DNA of 64,000 bases from Dreissena polymorpha (GCF_020536995.1 NC_068357.1:62879721-62943720), one strand, 5' to 3'; numbered from the stretch's first letter, positions 46,190 to 61,012 are shown. The notes: generated by a model not told the origin, from the letters alone. A program made the numbers and translations.

Positions 46190-49100
46190 GCATGAGTATA
46201 AAAAATTGCATTAATATATGCCGACCGGTTTCGCACAGCTCATCAGGGCATATAAAATATACAACAATAACGTCAAATTGTCTAAGTAACAACGTCAAAT
46301 GACATTACTTATATTATGACGTCAAACGTCAAATTATAACAATGAATTTAACAGGGGTTAAATAAATCAATAAAAAATTGTTTATTTGCTAAACTAGCTG
46401 AAATAGCGTCCGAATATAACTTATAAAATGGAAATATTTTAAATGTTGGTTCCATTTATGACATTCATCAAGATGTTTGCTTAATGGCATTTGTCTTGTT
46501 GAGGGATCGCGCATTTGTTGTTCATGAACAGTTCGTCGATTACGTAGTTTATCTCCAGTTTGTCCAATGATATATTTATTGCAAACACTACATGCTAAGA
46601 CATAAATAACATTTTTGACATCGCATGACATTTCTGTTTTTTTTTAATATTCTACCATTAAAATTAAAGTTTTCGCCTTCTATCATATAACCAAACATGC
46701 AGCGTCTTGGGTTGTTACATTTTTTCACAGTGGGCTGGACTTTGTTAAAATTAGATTTTGTGAGTAACTGCTTTAAATTAGGTGATTGTTTTTTACGCTT
46801 TATTATTTTTGCATTTTGTAAAATTTGGTTCATACTTGGGTTAGTTTTTAAAATGTCAATATTATTTTTCATTACACCGAAAACTTTTTTATTTTTAGAA
46901 GTATATCTAGAAATGAATGGTATAACATATGTATTTTCCGCAGGTTTTTTTGTTAGTAAAATTTCACGCGGAACCGAAAGAGCTTTTTGAATACCCTTTT
47001 TTAATGACAGATTTAGGGTATTCTCTTTGCAAAAGTGATTGTTCAAGTTCATTTAGGCGTTTCAGTTTAAGTTCATAATCGGAGACAATAGTGCAAATTC
47101 TTTTAGCCAGCGTGTACGGAATATTTATTTTTGTATGTTAAGTATGGCATGATTTAAAACTGAGATACTGCCTGGAATCCGTATTTTTTGTAGTATATAT
47201 CCGTGATAATATGCGTTTGCTTTTTAATTATAAGTATGTCAAGAAATGGTAATTTGCAGTTGTTAATTTCTATTGTAAATTTAATATCAGGGTGCAAATT
47301 ATTAAGTATACTATGAAAAGAGTGTATTTCATTTATATTTTTCATCCAGAACAAAAAGCAGTCATCTAAATACCTTTTCCAAAATGTTTAAAAACGGAAA
47401 CAAAATGTTCGTCATATGTTATTTTGATTTGATTATACAAGTTTTGTTCTAAATATCCCATTACTAAATTTGCATATGTAGGGACTACCTTAGTACCCAT
47501 AGCTGTTTCTTTTATTTGGTTATAAAATCTGTCGTTGAAGCGAACATTGTTGTATTCAAGAATTATTTTGAGACCTTCCTCTATAAAAAGCTTGGAAAAA
47601 CGCTGGTTAATAAGAGTAGGATATTTAGTCAACCAATAATCTATTGCCTCTAATCCTAACATGTGTGGTATGTTTGTGTATAGATTTATAACATCAAACG
47701 ACGTTAAAATAGTATTTTCTGGTACTTGCTTAGGTAAATGTTGAATAGTATGTATGTTATTTTTAACATTTCTGTCTATATGCTGAACAGAGGTTTTAGC
47801 AGAATATCTGATAAATTACTAAGTCTATTAGTTTCACAACTTGGACCCGCAACAATAGGTCTGAAAGTTTAGTCTTCTGGGTCTAAAAGTTCAATATATT
47901 CTGCGTTATATTTCTTAACTACGTCCTGGATAATTTTGCTTTTGTGTATTTTTGGAAGTCTATAGAATGAACTTGTTTTCCATTCAAAGTTTAAGAGATA
48001 ATTTATTTCATCATTAGTTAATTTATTATTGATATGGATTAATGTTCGTATTTTGGTTAATGTTTGTTGGCTACCAGAATAAGGTATTTCTTTATAATAA
48101 TCAATATCGTTTAACATATCCCCAATTTGTCTTACATTAAAATCCCTGTTCATAATGACAATCCCACCGCCTGTATCGGCCTCTTTAATAATTATATCGT
48201 TATCTTCAGCCAGTGATTTAATCACATGCCTTTCTTTTAGTGTTATGTTGTGTTTAATTTTATTTTTTAGATGATTGTATTCTGGACACAAAGTTTTAGT
48301 TATTACAATGTACTTTTCTTATGTTTCGTTTCTGTTTCTTGGTGGACAAAAATTTTACTTTTATTTTTAACTAGTAAGTTGTTATCTGATGTTTGATTAT
48401 ATTTAAAATATTCTTTAAGCCTTAAAGTTCGATGGAAATTATCTATATTTTCATTTACTTCAAATCTATTACTTTTATGAATAGGTGTTGGTGAAAATTT
48501 AAAACCCCTCAACAAGACTTTAATTTCAATATCGGTTAATTCTCTTTTTGACAAATTAAATATTTAAGTATAATGTTTAGATATTTCAGCTAGGTTACTT
48601 TCTATATTTATGTTGGACTGTTCCACCCGTTCTCCCGTCTAAAAAAATCAATTGTTGGATCTTCTGGCGTTTAGTCAGTATTTGGATCGATGGAGTTGTT
48701 AATATTGCTATTTCTCCGGTTGTAATTTCTTCTTCTATCGTTGTTGTAAGGCCTATTGTCTATTTCTCTTTCAAATGTAAATGGTGGTGTTGCTTCTGGC
48801 AGTGGTAATTGTTATAATTTCTGATTTGTTGTGGTCTTCCGATACTTCGTCGTCTGTGAAAGCGTTCCTCTGGTTGCTGTAATTTTGTTTAATTCTTCGC
48901 GTCTGGTTTTGTTGTTTTGACCCTCATGAATATTCAGACCTTTGATGTTCAAGTTGTTTATTTTGAACTTCAGAAGCGTAGGTTCTTCGTCGTTCTACCT
49001 GGCCTTGAATTTTGAAACATGGATTTTTATGTTCATGGTCTTTCATGAAATCCTCTTCATACTGTTTTAGCCATTAAGCATTATTGTCCCATCTTTTGGT

Positions 49101-49250
49101 TGAAATTTCCTCGTTTTGCTGAGTTTGTTTTCGCTTTTCTGATGAATCTGTGACTGTACTATGCGATAATGATCCGATTTAAAGTATCCGAAAATATGGT
49201 CTCTGAATAAGGAATTGGTAATTAGTTAGTTCCTTATTCAGAAGCCTTAT
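46190..49250 (-). mobile_element. Penelope-like retroelement, broken
   Basis: Minus-strand pieces follow the order of a Penelope-like polyprotein. First comes an N-terminal reverse transcriptase block with IIIKEADTGGGIVIMN (48,291-47,869). Then a palm region with ETAMGTKVVPTYANLVMGYL (47,662-47,366) and a linker/thumb region (47,354-46,588). Last is a GIY-YIG endonuclease with NVIYVLACSVCNKYIIGQTG (46,631-46,389). The downstream end carries 'gaccggtttcgcacagctca', typical of the terminal repeats of this group. The element is split over several frames and is not functional; it is moderately old. Confidence 0.82.
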
Positions 49251-50226
49251 TTCGGACGATCACTTTCGAATATGTTACTTTTTTAGATGTTGCGTGTGTT
49301 GTTTACGCTTGATTATGTTATATGAACGTATTCTGTTACATTTCTCTTGTATATTATATTTAACGTTTTAATATTCAAAATTTAAAGATGAATGATCATG
49401 TCATGAACTTCAATGTATTTTTGCCGATCAGATAGTTTTTAACCTTTTTCATATTTTTAAAGTTACTTTATTGATTTGTTATGATATTATCGATGTGTGG
49501 TTTTGATTGAATTATGGCCCTGATTTGCAAAGAATTTTATCGGAAAGATCCCTTTTTCTTGAACGCGAATATACATATAGTCGTCGGAGTTGTGCTCGAC
49601 GATCTTAACGCATGTTTAGCGAAATAACCATATTTCGGTCTAGAACGTTTTTTCATAAAGTGGCACTATGAAGTGAATTAATTTACAAAATCAACCTTCA
49701 GACTATTGCCTTTTTTATCCAGTTGCAACTATTAACATGTGTTCGATATGTTTGCTTTATCTCTCACACAAGATGCTCATGCTGCTTTTACACTTGCGAA
49801 TTTCTCATATTCGAGATCTGCACTGATCTGCACTGTAAACAACTAACGGCTCGGTAAGTCATATTGCTCACGAGATAGCATTTTACTCATCAACGTCACG
49901 TTTAAAGAATTAATAAGTGTCAAATGATTTCTCCAGCTGTTATTCCTAATACCGTGCGTGCAAAATGACTAATATGTATTAATATATCGAACAACTTATT
50001 ACTTTAATAACTATGGGCGGAGAATAACTATTATAATCCAAATGGGAATTTTATATCCGCTCATTTATTTAATGGCAGGTAGCCAACAAATGTATATTTA
50101 TGATAAATAGGAACACTATATTTTAACACATATCGAAGTGAAAGGGTAGAATAATGATACTGCACAAGTAAAGACGTTTTAACTTGTACAAACGAGTTTA
50201 TAGAAAACGACATACATACGCGGCCC
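49251..50226. other. Intergenic, nothing recognised
   Basis: AT-rich; no gene or repeat supported. Confidence 0.4.
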
Positions 50227-50512
<286 letters not shown>

Positions 50513-53249
50513 TACCTTTTAACCACCCATACTTATATTTAAAAAATATACAAAACGATATTATCAAATACATTATAAATAATGGCGTTTGTTTTTCATG
50601 AAATTTCAAGGTTTTATTCGTAAAGTAGTTTGTATCCCGCAGATAAACAATCTGCAAATTTTCGTTCATGTCTTTAGTAGAAATAAATTTCTTACGATAT
50701 CACATGACACGATACATATAACTTTCAAGACTAGTATACTTGATCAACATTTGAAAATAAATGTGCCAAAATACAATGTTCGACGAAACCCTTGTTTATG
50801 AGCATACCATTAACAATCTCGTCGACAAAATTATACAAATCACCTCAAATGAAAAAAATGCATAACACAACAACTATTCTGACAACATCTTATGTGGCGT
50901 TCATGTTTTTATTGTACACATATAAATTTAAACCATCTTTGTGTATTTAAAGTCACAAAATACACGCAGTCAGTACTCAATTATCTGAATGATAAACACT
51001 TGAGCTGCAAACACATTCTGGCCTCGATATCGCATGTTAAATGACTTGGGTATGCTATGTTATTACACTCTGTGCTGAACTTTGGATGTTACTGGTTTCA
51101 AGTATAACTGTATTCGAATTTCGGTCAAGAGGAGTCAAATATTAAGTAACCAAAACGAAACGAAAACAAACCGTGTTATCGTCAATATATACCTCGGTAT
51201 CATTCACGTACGGCTCAATATAAACGTTGTTCGGTACAGCCACATTATTAACGCAATTTTGGAGACAAATTTTCAGAATGCTTATTTTACAAAGCAAGGC
51301 TGCATTCGAATCTGCGTGAACGCAGGTCGTTAGGTAAAAAAAAAAGAAGAAATTCCTGAATTGATATATTTATAAATAATACACTTATAGATAGATGAGT
51401 TATACTTTGTTAGGTACTTATTCAAATTTCGAACGCTTTTTACAAGAACCGGATGTTTCAAATGTAAAAATTATACCATTCGAGTTGCTCGAAATATGCG
51501 CTCAAAAAGACCGTCCTGTTCATATATATTTACAAGAACGGATTGTAAGATAAGACAATTTAAGACGGCAAATTATCATGTTAATTCGTCGATTCGGTTT
51601 TCAGGGAAAAACAGACAAAATATTGCTCACTAGACAATTGTTGAGGGTATAGACACATACTGATGTTGTTAATGTTTTGTCTCAAAACATTACTTTGAAT
51701 GTGATAGCATGCGTTTGTTATGCTGAATGTCCATATTCCGAGATCTGATTATCCATTAAACTGATAAAATGTATAATGGTCTGTGTAATGAAAAATGTCC
51801 CCCAAAATGTTATTCCTTTAGTGTAAATATAGAGCTGTTTAGATTTTTTTCCAATAATGTTTTATGGAAATTGCTTTAAAAGAAATTCTTTTACGTGTTT
51901 AAGATGTTTCTAACGTGCACGTAAACTACTATATTGACAATAAAACATCCGTTAAATGACATAAGCTTGAAGATGGAAATCTCTTTATCTGTACCGGTAT
52001 TTCTTCTCTGAATTTAAACGTTGCATAAACGTAGGAATACCATCTCTATATCCTTCAATAAAGATAAACACGATAGTTATAATTATGATTATTCGACTTT
52101 GATTTACAGAACCAATGCCCATCATTTCGGGGTCATCGACACAAATCTGTAATACTTGTATCTACTTCATATCATTGCGCCTATGTAATTAAGTTGCACC
52201 GGTAAATTATTACATTTAAACAACCCAGTAGTCTTTGTCGTTTTTTTAGGTCCTAAATGCATACGAAATGTATTAATTCGAATTGAGTAAATTAACATGA
52301 TTTCTTTTATGTAATAAGCTGTTACTGATCAAAATCTTTTTTCTTCATAAGCAGCATTTTTATGATGTTTATGGTCAACTTTTTTATATACGCAATAAAT
52401 CAACCAGACTGAATAAAGAAACCACACAAAAAATAATTTTGATAGATTTATTTACGTGTTTATGATTAAGTTATGAAGAAGAATTTCTACATTTAACAAT
52501 ATAATATATATATCTTGGAAGAAGTACATGTACGTACTTTCAATATGATGTTCAAACTAGATAGAACGTTAATGTCACATCCATAAATGTATTATTGAAA
52601 TAAACACATTTGCCGAAAGCTTATTAACATTTGAAATATCAAACAGAAGAGTTGACATATGTTATTCAAGAACGCACTGTCGACATTGCCATCAATATTA
52701 TGAGCCAACGCACCTATAAGAAAATAATACATATTATAGTGCAGTGATCTAAAATGTACACAATTATACAAATATTCCGAGGCTGTTTATATCCATGAAT
52801 ATTAAATTTTAGATTTTCTTGTTTTTATTAATATATTTATAAATCAAGACTGTGTTTTGAAAACCATCGAGAACATTCAAGAGCATCGTTCATAGATAAG
52901 AATATAATTTGAAAGCGTTTTATTTAATGTAATAAATTGTTTCATTTACGAACCGGAATCTAGCGACTCAAGCAAAATTACGAGACATGTTGCTCACACT
53001 CGGATATGACCTCAAATCCAAATGTTAACATTATAAAATTGAGTCATTTTGACTAAAAAATAATAAAGATACATTTTCACTTCATACCGATTCACTTCTA
53101 AAACACAATACATATTTCATGTGTGATTGCATGCTTTAGTTTTACTATTTACGATGAGTACCATGGCCGTAAATCGCTTTAGGGTTCGTAACATATTTGC
53201 AGCTGACCTACTTAATCGCATTCTACATACGCATATTTCAATTATCATT
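50513..53249. other. Intergenic, nothing recognised
   Basis: AT-rich. No exon with acceptable splice sites and no repeat family was identified. Confidence 0.4.
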
Positions 53250-53495
53250 TGGGCATAATGCACGTGCGTAAAGTGTCGTCCCAGATTAGCCTGTGCAGTC
53301 CGCACTGGCTAATCAGGGACGACACTTTCCGCTTTTTTGGTATTTTTTAGTTTCAAGGAAGTCTCTCCTTTCCGAAAATCAATTTTAGGGGGAAAGTGTC
53401 GTCCTTGATAAGCCCGTGCGGACTTCACAGGCTAATCTGGGACAACACTTTACGCACATGCATTATGCCCTGTTTTCTCAGAACACGGATCATTT
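53250..53495. mobile_element. Palindromic MITE, family C, 5'-truncated copy
   Basis: Starts at 'gggcataatgcacgtgcgta' and ends 'ttttctcagaacacggatca'. Inner arms carry 'gtgtcgtcccagattagcct'. The outermost ~20 bp of the left end are missing. Confidence 0.85.
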
Positions 53496-53787
53496 TTCTG
53501 AGGCATTACAATGAGGCAAGTTCGTTTGCATATCCCCGTGTTACAAATTTAATTTACACGGGATTTAAATCACTTTTTACGTGAAACGAGAAAAAGCAGA
53601 CATTGATTTACAGGTCAGTACTCAGTACAGGTCAACACATAGGTTCAGCATATGGTCATGAAACAGGTGTCGAATGACAAACAATTACCACGGTTATAAA
53701 GTCATTTATTAAAAGATACAAATATGTTCATCCGTAAACATTTATATGTAAAGAAAATAGTCCGTCGTTTAAACTGCGCTCATGTTG

Positions 53788-53793
53788 TTTATT
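53788..53793 (-). promoter_or_regulatory. Candidate polyadenylation signal of the lectin gene
   Basis: AATAAA on the minus strand, about 170 nt past the lectin stop codon. The position is reasonable, but AATAAA is frequent by chance in DNA this AT-rich. Confidence 0.35.
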
Positions 53794-53964
53794 TGGTGAA
53801 AACTCCAGACGAGTGCAACCACTTTAATACCAAAAAGTAAAAAATAAAAAATATTAATGTGTTAGATACTATCAAGCGAAGTATGTTTTCATAATTAATC
53901 ATCTTCTCTGTACATGTTAAACTCTGTTCATAGTGAAGAGTAAATCATTAGCTAAGTGTAAATA

Positions 53965-56746
53965 TTATGAACCTGTATAGTCATCGTCATTAAATGGAGC
54001 GACCATTATAGTGGTGAGTAACTTACTGCGCTCACATGCGTAGACCGTTTCAATACCACCGGGTTCTGAACAGTTGAATGGACTCCATGTATGATTGCTG
54101 TTCAATTTAACGCATGAACGCTCAGTTACAATCGGACTTGGTAGGCGAGTGAAATTCAAATCAACTGATGCAACAAATTGATTTTCTGAAAAACATAATT
54201 TCATGAAGCAGAGGTGATGTTCTCACTTGTTTAGACATTATTGAATTGTCTTTTTGTTTGTTATTAATAAAGAATTAAGAAGTATTTACAGGCTAAGTGC
54301 TGGTTTGGATTCCGATGCTCATGAGTTAAATCATGTAGGCGATAGCTTGAGAGGTTTTGTAACAATAATCGGAACGACAAACCTTAAAGTATTACCGTTA
54401 TAGCAACACTAACACATACACACGTGCGTCTCCGTGACGTAAATACATCAAATAATTCAAATAACTTCGCTTTCGTTCTTAAACATTCACAAGCATATTC
54501 AAATACAGGGGAAATAATATGTTTGTAAATGCGAAGTAAATTCCAAATACACACACCGTCAATGTTTTGATGAACTTATACGTAACACTTGCATTACTAA
54601 TGTGTTTTGTTTTCTGTTCATCATCGCGCAGACATTATTAGATTATCAAAACATTGCTAGATCGCGCCTTTGACCATGTGCATTTTATAGAATTATTTGT
54701 GGGAATTTCAAAAACTATTTTCATCACATTAGGTTTCGCCTTTGCCTTGTTGCAGAATAACCAATGCTTATGTGTCTATAAAAAAAATAAGTCGCGGTTC
54801 GAAAAGGATTGTTTAATAAATCTAAATAATAATCCTTTAGGTCAAGTATCAAATTACACCTGTTTAAAAATGAACATGTTTTTTTAATTTCCCACATTTA
54901 TCACAATGTAAAAATCAGTATGGTAGTACCTGGATATTGGCAAATGCAACCGTGGAAACAACATCCCAACGCAGCGCATTCGGATGGTGACGTCGTCGAA
55001 GAACATTGTTGCGATATCGTATTCGTGCATTTGAGGTCTTTTCGGGCGGAATAAAAGTAAATAAGGTCAAAGTGTTTTGATATAGTATTTCATTTTTCTA
55101 TATAATAGGCATGACATTATCAATTTCAAATGACATCATTTTAACATACACGAGTCTAATAATCTTTACGTTTCGTTAACCTGTAATAACAGTTAAACTT
55201 CAATAACAATTGAACACAATAAATAATAATCAAATATTACCGCTAGTATTTGTCATAAATGTCATATCATCTCCTCGAACTGATGTCATAACTCCAACAC
55301 GAACATGTCTTGCATGCGAAGAAGATATTAATCCACTTTCGGCGCTGTAGTTACCGACATGTGCCAGACGTCCTCCATCCGCCTGACACTGGCTCTTAGC
55401 TTGAAACCAGTCCAGACCAGTCCCAATGAAGAAGGAGACACATATGGTTTCAGAACCGTTGATTGCGAGGCACCTTGATGAGGGAACTATACATGGAACA
55501 GCTACAGCAAAAACAAAATCACATTACTAAATTATATTTAAAATAAAAAAAAATCACAAAAGACTACAAAATACAACCGTCTTGAATATGTAATGATATT
55601 AAACACCGACTAGCGATTATGTTCAAACAATATCACACAAAAACTATTAAACAAATTACATGCAATAGGTTTAATTCCCAACAGAATCATCGCGCAAAGG
55701 CAAACACTGCTTTTTATCATTCTCCTCATAGAAATTCACCAAACGAGAGATAGTTGTGCGGATAAAATGTTTAAAATGACACTAAAACACTTTATAGCAA
55801 AACAATAATCGATGTCAACTGTTCACAACCAATCGAATTTTTTCGTTGTCAATGGTAAGACAAAGATGTTCTATATATGCCCTTATTTGAACTACTGAAT
55901 ACTGATAACACGTTGGGTGTGTGCTTAAGTCATATAAATATGAGTTGCTTTTTTTGTGTGCAAATGATGGTCACCGACAGCGACCTCTATGGTTCAGGTG
56001 ACATTGTATGCTTTTATTAAATCAGTTTATCAGAGAGAGCCTTTTATTTTATTTAAGTTGAAACTGTGCCCCACAAACAACGTTTATTTTTAAAGCGCTG
56101 ATGAAATGCTCAATACAAGGAATTTATATTTCCTCATGTTACCAGTTTTTACATTTTTTAGAAACAACGTGCATCTGCTAATACCCGCATTTCGTAATGC
56201 TCTAGTTCCACAATACTGACTATCAAATGCTGATACACTGTGTCATATAAAGCTCGAATATAAATACGGATATGTAAATCTGAAATAATTAATATACGTT
56301 GTTGCAAATAGCAAGTAAATAACTTTACATGGATAAAAACAAATTTACTAAGCTCATTGACTAGATTTAATTGTTTCATGACTAAAACTATGTAAGCTCT
56401 ACTTAAATAGATCTATATTGAATCCTTATAGTATATTAATGATTAAGTACCTTACAAAACATCCATTGTGCATTACGCTACCTCATATACGACACAACGT
56501 TGATTTACATGGTTGATGCTATTTAATTTGATAATGTCTGAATAAACATAATACACAGGTAAACTATGATTCCATTAGACTGAATTAAATAAGCTTACAC
56601 TAATTACCTGTATTTGTAATGTGAGTTGATTTCAGTCGCTCTTGTTTTAGCTTTGTCGTATATGTTCCGTGTAAATCCAGTGCTTGAAGGAAATAAGTGA
56701 TATAAAACAAACAACAATTGTCACAAATTCGTGAGAATGAGGCCAT
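53965..56746 (-). CDS. Secreted C-type lectin domain protein with inserted cysteine-rich exon
   Basis: Four minus-strand exons chain in phase 1: 56,746-56,608 (ATG, signal peptide with core CCLFYITYFLQAL, leaves with G), 55,501-55,241, 55,037-54,930 and 54,185-53,965 (to TAA). Exon 2 holds the N-terminal half of a C-type lectin fold: two leading Cys, then GLDWFQAKSQCQADGGRLAH. Exon 4 holds the C-terminal half: SCVKLNSNHTWSPFNCSE and VYACE. Exon 3 is a 36-residue cysteine-rich insert between them. The EPN/QPD and WND calcium-sugar motifs are absent, so classical calcium-dependent sugar binding is doubtful. No membrane helix follows the domain, so the product is probably secreted; total about 240 residues. 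The family is firm; the exon chain rests on splice sites and phase. Confidence 0.8.
54930..55037 (-). CDS. Lectin gene cassette exon, trefoil-like cysteine pattern
   Basis: 108 nt, entering and leaving in phase 1. It reads KCTNTISQQC, then SECAALGCCFHGCICQYP. The spacing C-x7-C-x8-C-x4-CC recalls a trefoil (P-type) domain but ends too early, with two closely spaced Cys, so I call it trefoil-like only. Exons 2 and 4 join in frame without it, restoring an uninterrupted lectin domain. Confidence 0.6.
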
Positions 56747-59700
56747 AGTTCACACTGTTGACGCACAGCAAGAAATCCAGGAATATGCTTAAATCTCAAC
56801 CGAATAGAACATAACCAATACAAACCCGAGATTTCAATGTCCTCTTTGTAGCCAAATATTGACGAAAGCAAGCTTTTTGCCTTTAATGCAACCTTCAAGG
56901 CGTCATCACCATGTCTACAAAACGGTGGGAAACGAATGGTGCTCTTAAACATTTAATGCGTATAAACTCAAACTGTATCAATATCAATTTTGTAATCCAA
57001 ACATGGGAAGTGAACAAGAGCGGAAAATTGAGACAGAATACCTAACGCCCAATACAAACAAATTAATAAATGGATTTGTGTAACACCATATAAGTGAAGG
57101 CAATATCCCGTTCGCTTGTTAATGGCCGGATATCGTCGCCGGAAAATCAAATGGAATATATTGTCCCAAAAAAAAATAAAACGAGCATTCTCTATCTCGT
57201 TTAATAAATGTTCCCAATCCACATATAGCGTTGACAATTTTGATATTGCTAAAAGGAACGTTGATTTTTAAGTTTGGTATATGAAATATTTTAAGCATTC
57301 ATTACTGCCGCTAAACGTTTATTGGGTGATTACAAGCATGCATATACGTATTTTACCATATGTGTTGGGTTTAAACTGTGTAATAACTATCAATACACAA
57401 ACTTAATTACTATATAATTCCTTCTTCCATTTTAACACAATTGAATTTACTTATTGTGTATACTTATTTATGTATGACACTAGTGATTCTTAACGAAAAC
57501 AGTTTTGAGATTTACAACTTCACTTTTACTATGAAAGCAGTGTAAGAATAACATAAAACCGTATCATGTAAGGTTTGCTAGTTGCATATATAATGGACAT
57601 TATGAACGAAAATGTGACTGTACACAAAGAGGGCATTATTACAACACAATAAATTATCATTTTTTTACACAAACTATTATGCCATGAACACAGCTCTGGT
57701 AAAATAACGATTATATTGATTATAAGTTTCATAGTTGATTGGAAATTTGTCATTCTCTAATGACAATACAAATAATAATACAATACATTACTATAATAAA
57801 TATGAATTCACACATATACGAGCCTTCAAAACGTACTATTATGTGCGCAACAAAATAATCTTTACGAACGAGAATGCGCAACGTCTCCACATAACAGTAC
57901 TACAGTTATTGTTAATACCATCGTAACATAATGTTCGTGTAACTAACATAAACTTTAAATCAGTTTGCCTGTCATTGTCAACTCCCATCCTTATCGTTAC
58001 TGTCTCCTCTCATTTCATAAACGCGACACTGTTATTTGTTTTTTTTATGTTAAATCTATTCGCTGTCAATCCAATGTCAATTGGAACCGCCATATATGTC
58101 CCACTTTCGGTGGCTATTTAATTCCGTTTAGGTAGTGTCAAGATCGCATCATTCGTTGGCCTTCTTTCATGCCATTTAAAGCAAGTGATAGGACTCGTGT
58201 CAGTCCATCGCTTGTCGCCACCCGTCGGTCTTCGTCCTGCGTATAAAACGCTTACAGTCGTCGGTAGAGTACAGTTCTTTGATTTTCTGTCGTCATCATC
58301 CATTCTGTCCTAGTTTTGTGGAATCGTCACTTTCAGTTAGACAGAGTTACTTCTATGTCACTTCGCAACTGTCTGTATTGTCCATTGGCAAGCTCATGTA
58401 CGAGTTTAATGACGTCTGGAAGCGGCTTAGCTTTCTAGTCTACAGTTTGGTTAAGAACGTGCTGCATGCTTTCACAGTTGTTGTTAGTCCTTTCTTATCC
58501 AACCAATTTCGCACAACGTGGAGCACACATAATCTTCTTTATAATTGTCTTCATTTTTCGTTGTAGCATATGCTGTCGTCAGCTGATTTGTGACCATCCT
58601 GTCCAAATATGCCATTAAATATGTAGTCCCTTTCCTATTTGGCCACTGTGTTGTTTTGAAGACTCTGTATTACGTTGTCTGTCAGATGCTTTGCACGAAG
58701 TACATGCCACTACACATTGCATCTACTAGAGCTTTTTGTAATCGCTTCCTGTCACAAGATTTGACAACGGAATGCCCGCCTACGCTATTTTGATATGATG
58801 AAAAAAGTGACTGAACGTGTTAAAGTCAATACTATTTTACACGAATATTTGGCCGAGAAATTTGGAGGCTTACTAGTTAGGATTATTTTTTCAGTTGCTT
58901 GAAGCATGTTACAGTGAAGTGCATTTTGAGTGAATATTTTTTTGTTAAAATGCACGGTCTTTTAAAAGCAACACATTGTTTTGATATCGCGTATTGACTC
59001 ATCGGTGAACAATAATGAGCACGATGAATTCTTGTTTGTTTGTACAAGTTCTCAGACGAAGGTGCATTTTGTTCGACTAATGTTTCAAAGTTTGATCATT
59101 TTTTCCTCGGCGTCCATTAAAACAATGTTTGTTTTGCTTCTGATGAAATATAATTTCGTAGATCGTCTGAACCTCTCACGGTTGCGAAGATTCATTGTAA
59201 TTATTGATGAGTTTGTTAAAAAATTGATGTGGTTAACTTTTCAAAATCATTGTCTACATGTCCATTGACACATGTGTGTTAAAGTAATTAAAATCACCAA
59301 ATTTTTCGTATAAATTTGCTACATGGTTCTTTTCAAACCCCATCAACACTGTAGAATAACATAAAAATATAATCAGTAGTCCCCGTCACTTTTAGGAATA
59401 CGCACATATGATTTCCTCACAGCTACAAAAACGTATTTCTCGGAACAAATATACTTGAGAAAGGTTGTGAAAAAAATCAAGCCTAAGAATACAATTATAC
59501 ACGTGCAATTAAACACAACGATTATTATGTATCACACATAAATGCATACAAAACGAATACATATTTGCAGTTTGTTTATCACACCCTTTTTACTGTATTG
59601 TTCCGCAAATTCCTTCTGTTTATGAAAATAGAAGTATGCACTGTGCTTATTGCGCAATTAATGTGTGGTAGTAAAGGAATTTAAATCATTATTAACACCA

Positions 59701-59829
59701 TGTATACTGATTTGATAACGTTTAGATTTTTCCACATAATCATAATTTCATAGATATTATTACCTGCAATATAATCAATATTTTAAAAAGGGATTGTTTT
59801 AAATATTAAAATTAACTAACCTGTACACG
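56747..59829. other. Intergenic, upstream of the lectin gene
   Basis: Contains half of a family A MITE at about 57,175-57,269 ('tagcgttgacaattttgata', 'aaaaggaacgttgat'). The somewhat GC-richer stretch 58,090-58,790 has a 95-codon plus-strand frame (58,279-58,566) without a recognisable domain. No gene called. Confidence 0.4.
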
Positions 59830-60870
59830 CTGCCAAATGAACATGGCAAAAGGAAGCACCGATTGTAGCATTTCAACAACCGAAAGTATTCCAAAGCAAA
59901 GCAGACTGTACAGCCATCACTCTCGGGGAAGTTAGAGACTGCAAACGTTCCTCAGACACAACAACCTTTACAGACGTTATTCTCGGGTTAACTAGGAGCT
60001 GACAACGTTCCCAGACACAAGACTCTGAGCGGTCGTAGTTTTCGAGTACGTCTGGGTAAGAGACCGTCCCCGATCCCCGATACAGTCACAGTGTGTTTTT
60101 TCTCACCATATTGGGCATGGATTCGGGAACCTTTGCATTGAAAAAAATCGCATTGTTTTGGATTAAGTTGGGAGTTGGTGTTGTTGTGTGTTGCTGACAA
60201 ATACATAAACATATTGTTTCAATATAATATAGACTAAGGTTCAACTCATAGTGCTGGAAAAGGATATGAAGTAAATGATGACGTTTATAATGTTGCCAAA
60301 ATACTGAGTAGTCAATCACAGGTAAGTCAATGACTGAAAGCGTTTCCAGACAAAGCACCACGTACAGTTTTTACTCTCTGATAACCCAACGAATAAAAGC
60401 ATGTTCAGACTGTACAGTCTTTTATGACAAATCAATGACTTAAAGCATTCTTGGACACAACAGCCTTTAGATTCATCACCCATATGAAAGCCAGAAACTG
60501 ACAACTTTCCCAGACACCGTAGCCTGTAAAGTCAAAAACTAAGTCGTGTTCTGAAGGCATTCCCAGACACAACAGTCTGTACAGTCATCTCCCACGGATA
60601 AGGCAGAGACTGAAAGCGTCCCCAAACACAGCAGCTTACAAAGTTTATTAATGCGTATGTAAGTGGCTGAAAACGTTCCCAGGTTAAGCAGCCTGCACAG
60701 TCATCACGTTCAGGTAGTGCAGAGACTGAAAGCGTTCGTAGACAAGGATTTCTGTAAAGTCGTCACTTATATGATAACTCAGAGATACCTAGAAATACCA
60801 GACACATCAGCATTTAAATTGTTCCTCTGTAAGTCAGAGACCTACATCAGCCTGCATTATGAGTGTGTCT
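59830..60870. repeat. Diverged ~58-bp minisatellite
   Basis: About a dozen units follow the pattern 'cccagacacaacagcctgta' ... 'cagtcatcac' ... 'agagactgaaagcg'. They fall in two blocks (59,830-60,070 and 60,330-60,870) separated by unrelated sequence. Units differ at many positions and some are shortened, so the array is old. Open frames across it are short and not kept between units. Confidence 0.8.
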
Positions 60871-61012
60871 GAGCACTAAGCACTCTTACCTAATTTACTT
60901 TAATAGACTGAGGAAAGTTGGTACGAAAATTTGAAAGTTAGGTTTTTATTTTCATTTATTTGATTTTTGCTGAAACATAATACATGTTTGGTGTTGTTTA
61001 ATGCTATTAGGT

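Noticed and set aside
58279-58566. 95-codon frame in a GC-richer stretch
   Set aside because: No domain, splice support or repeat match. Left as unassigned intergenic.
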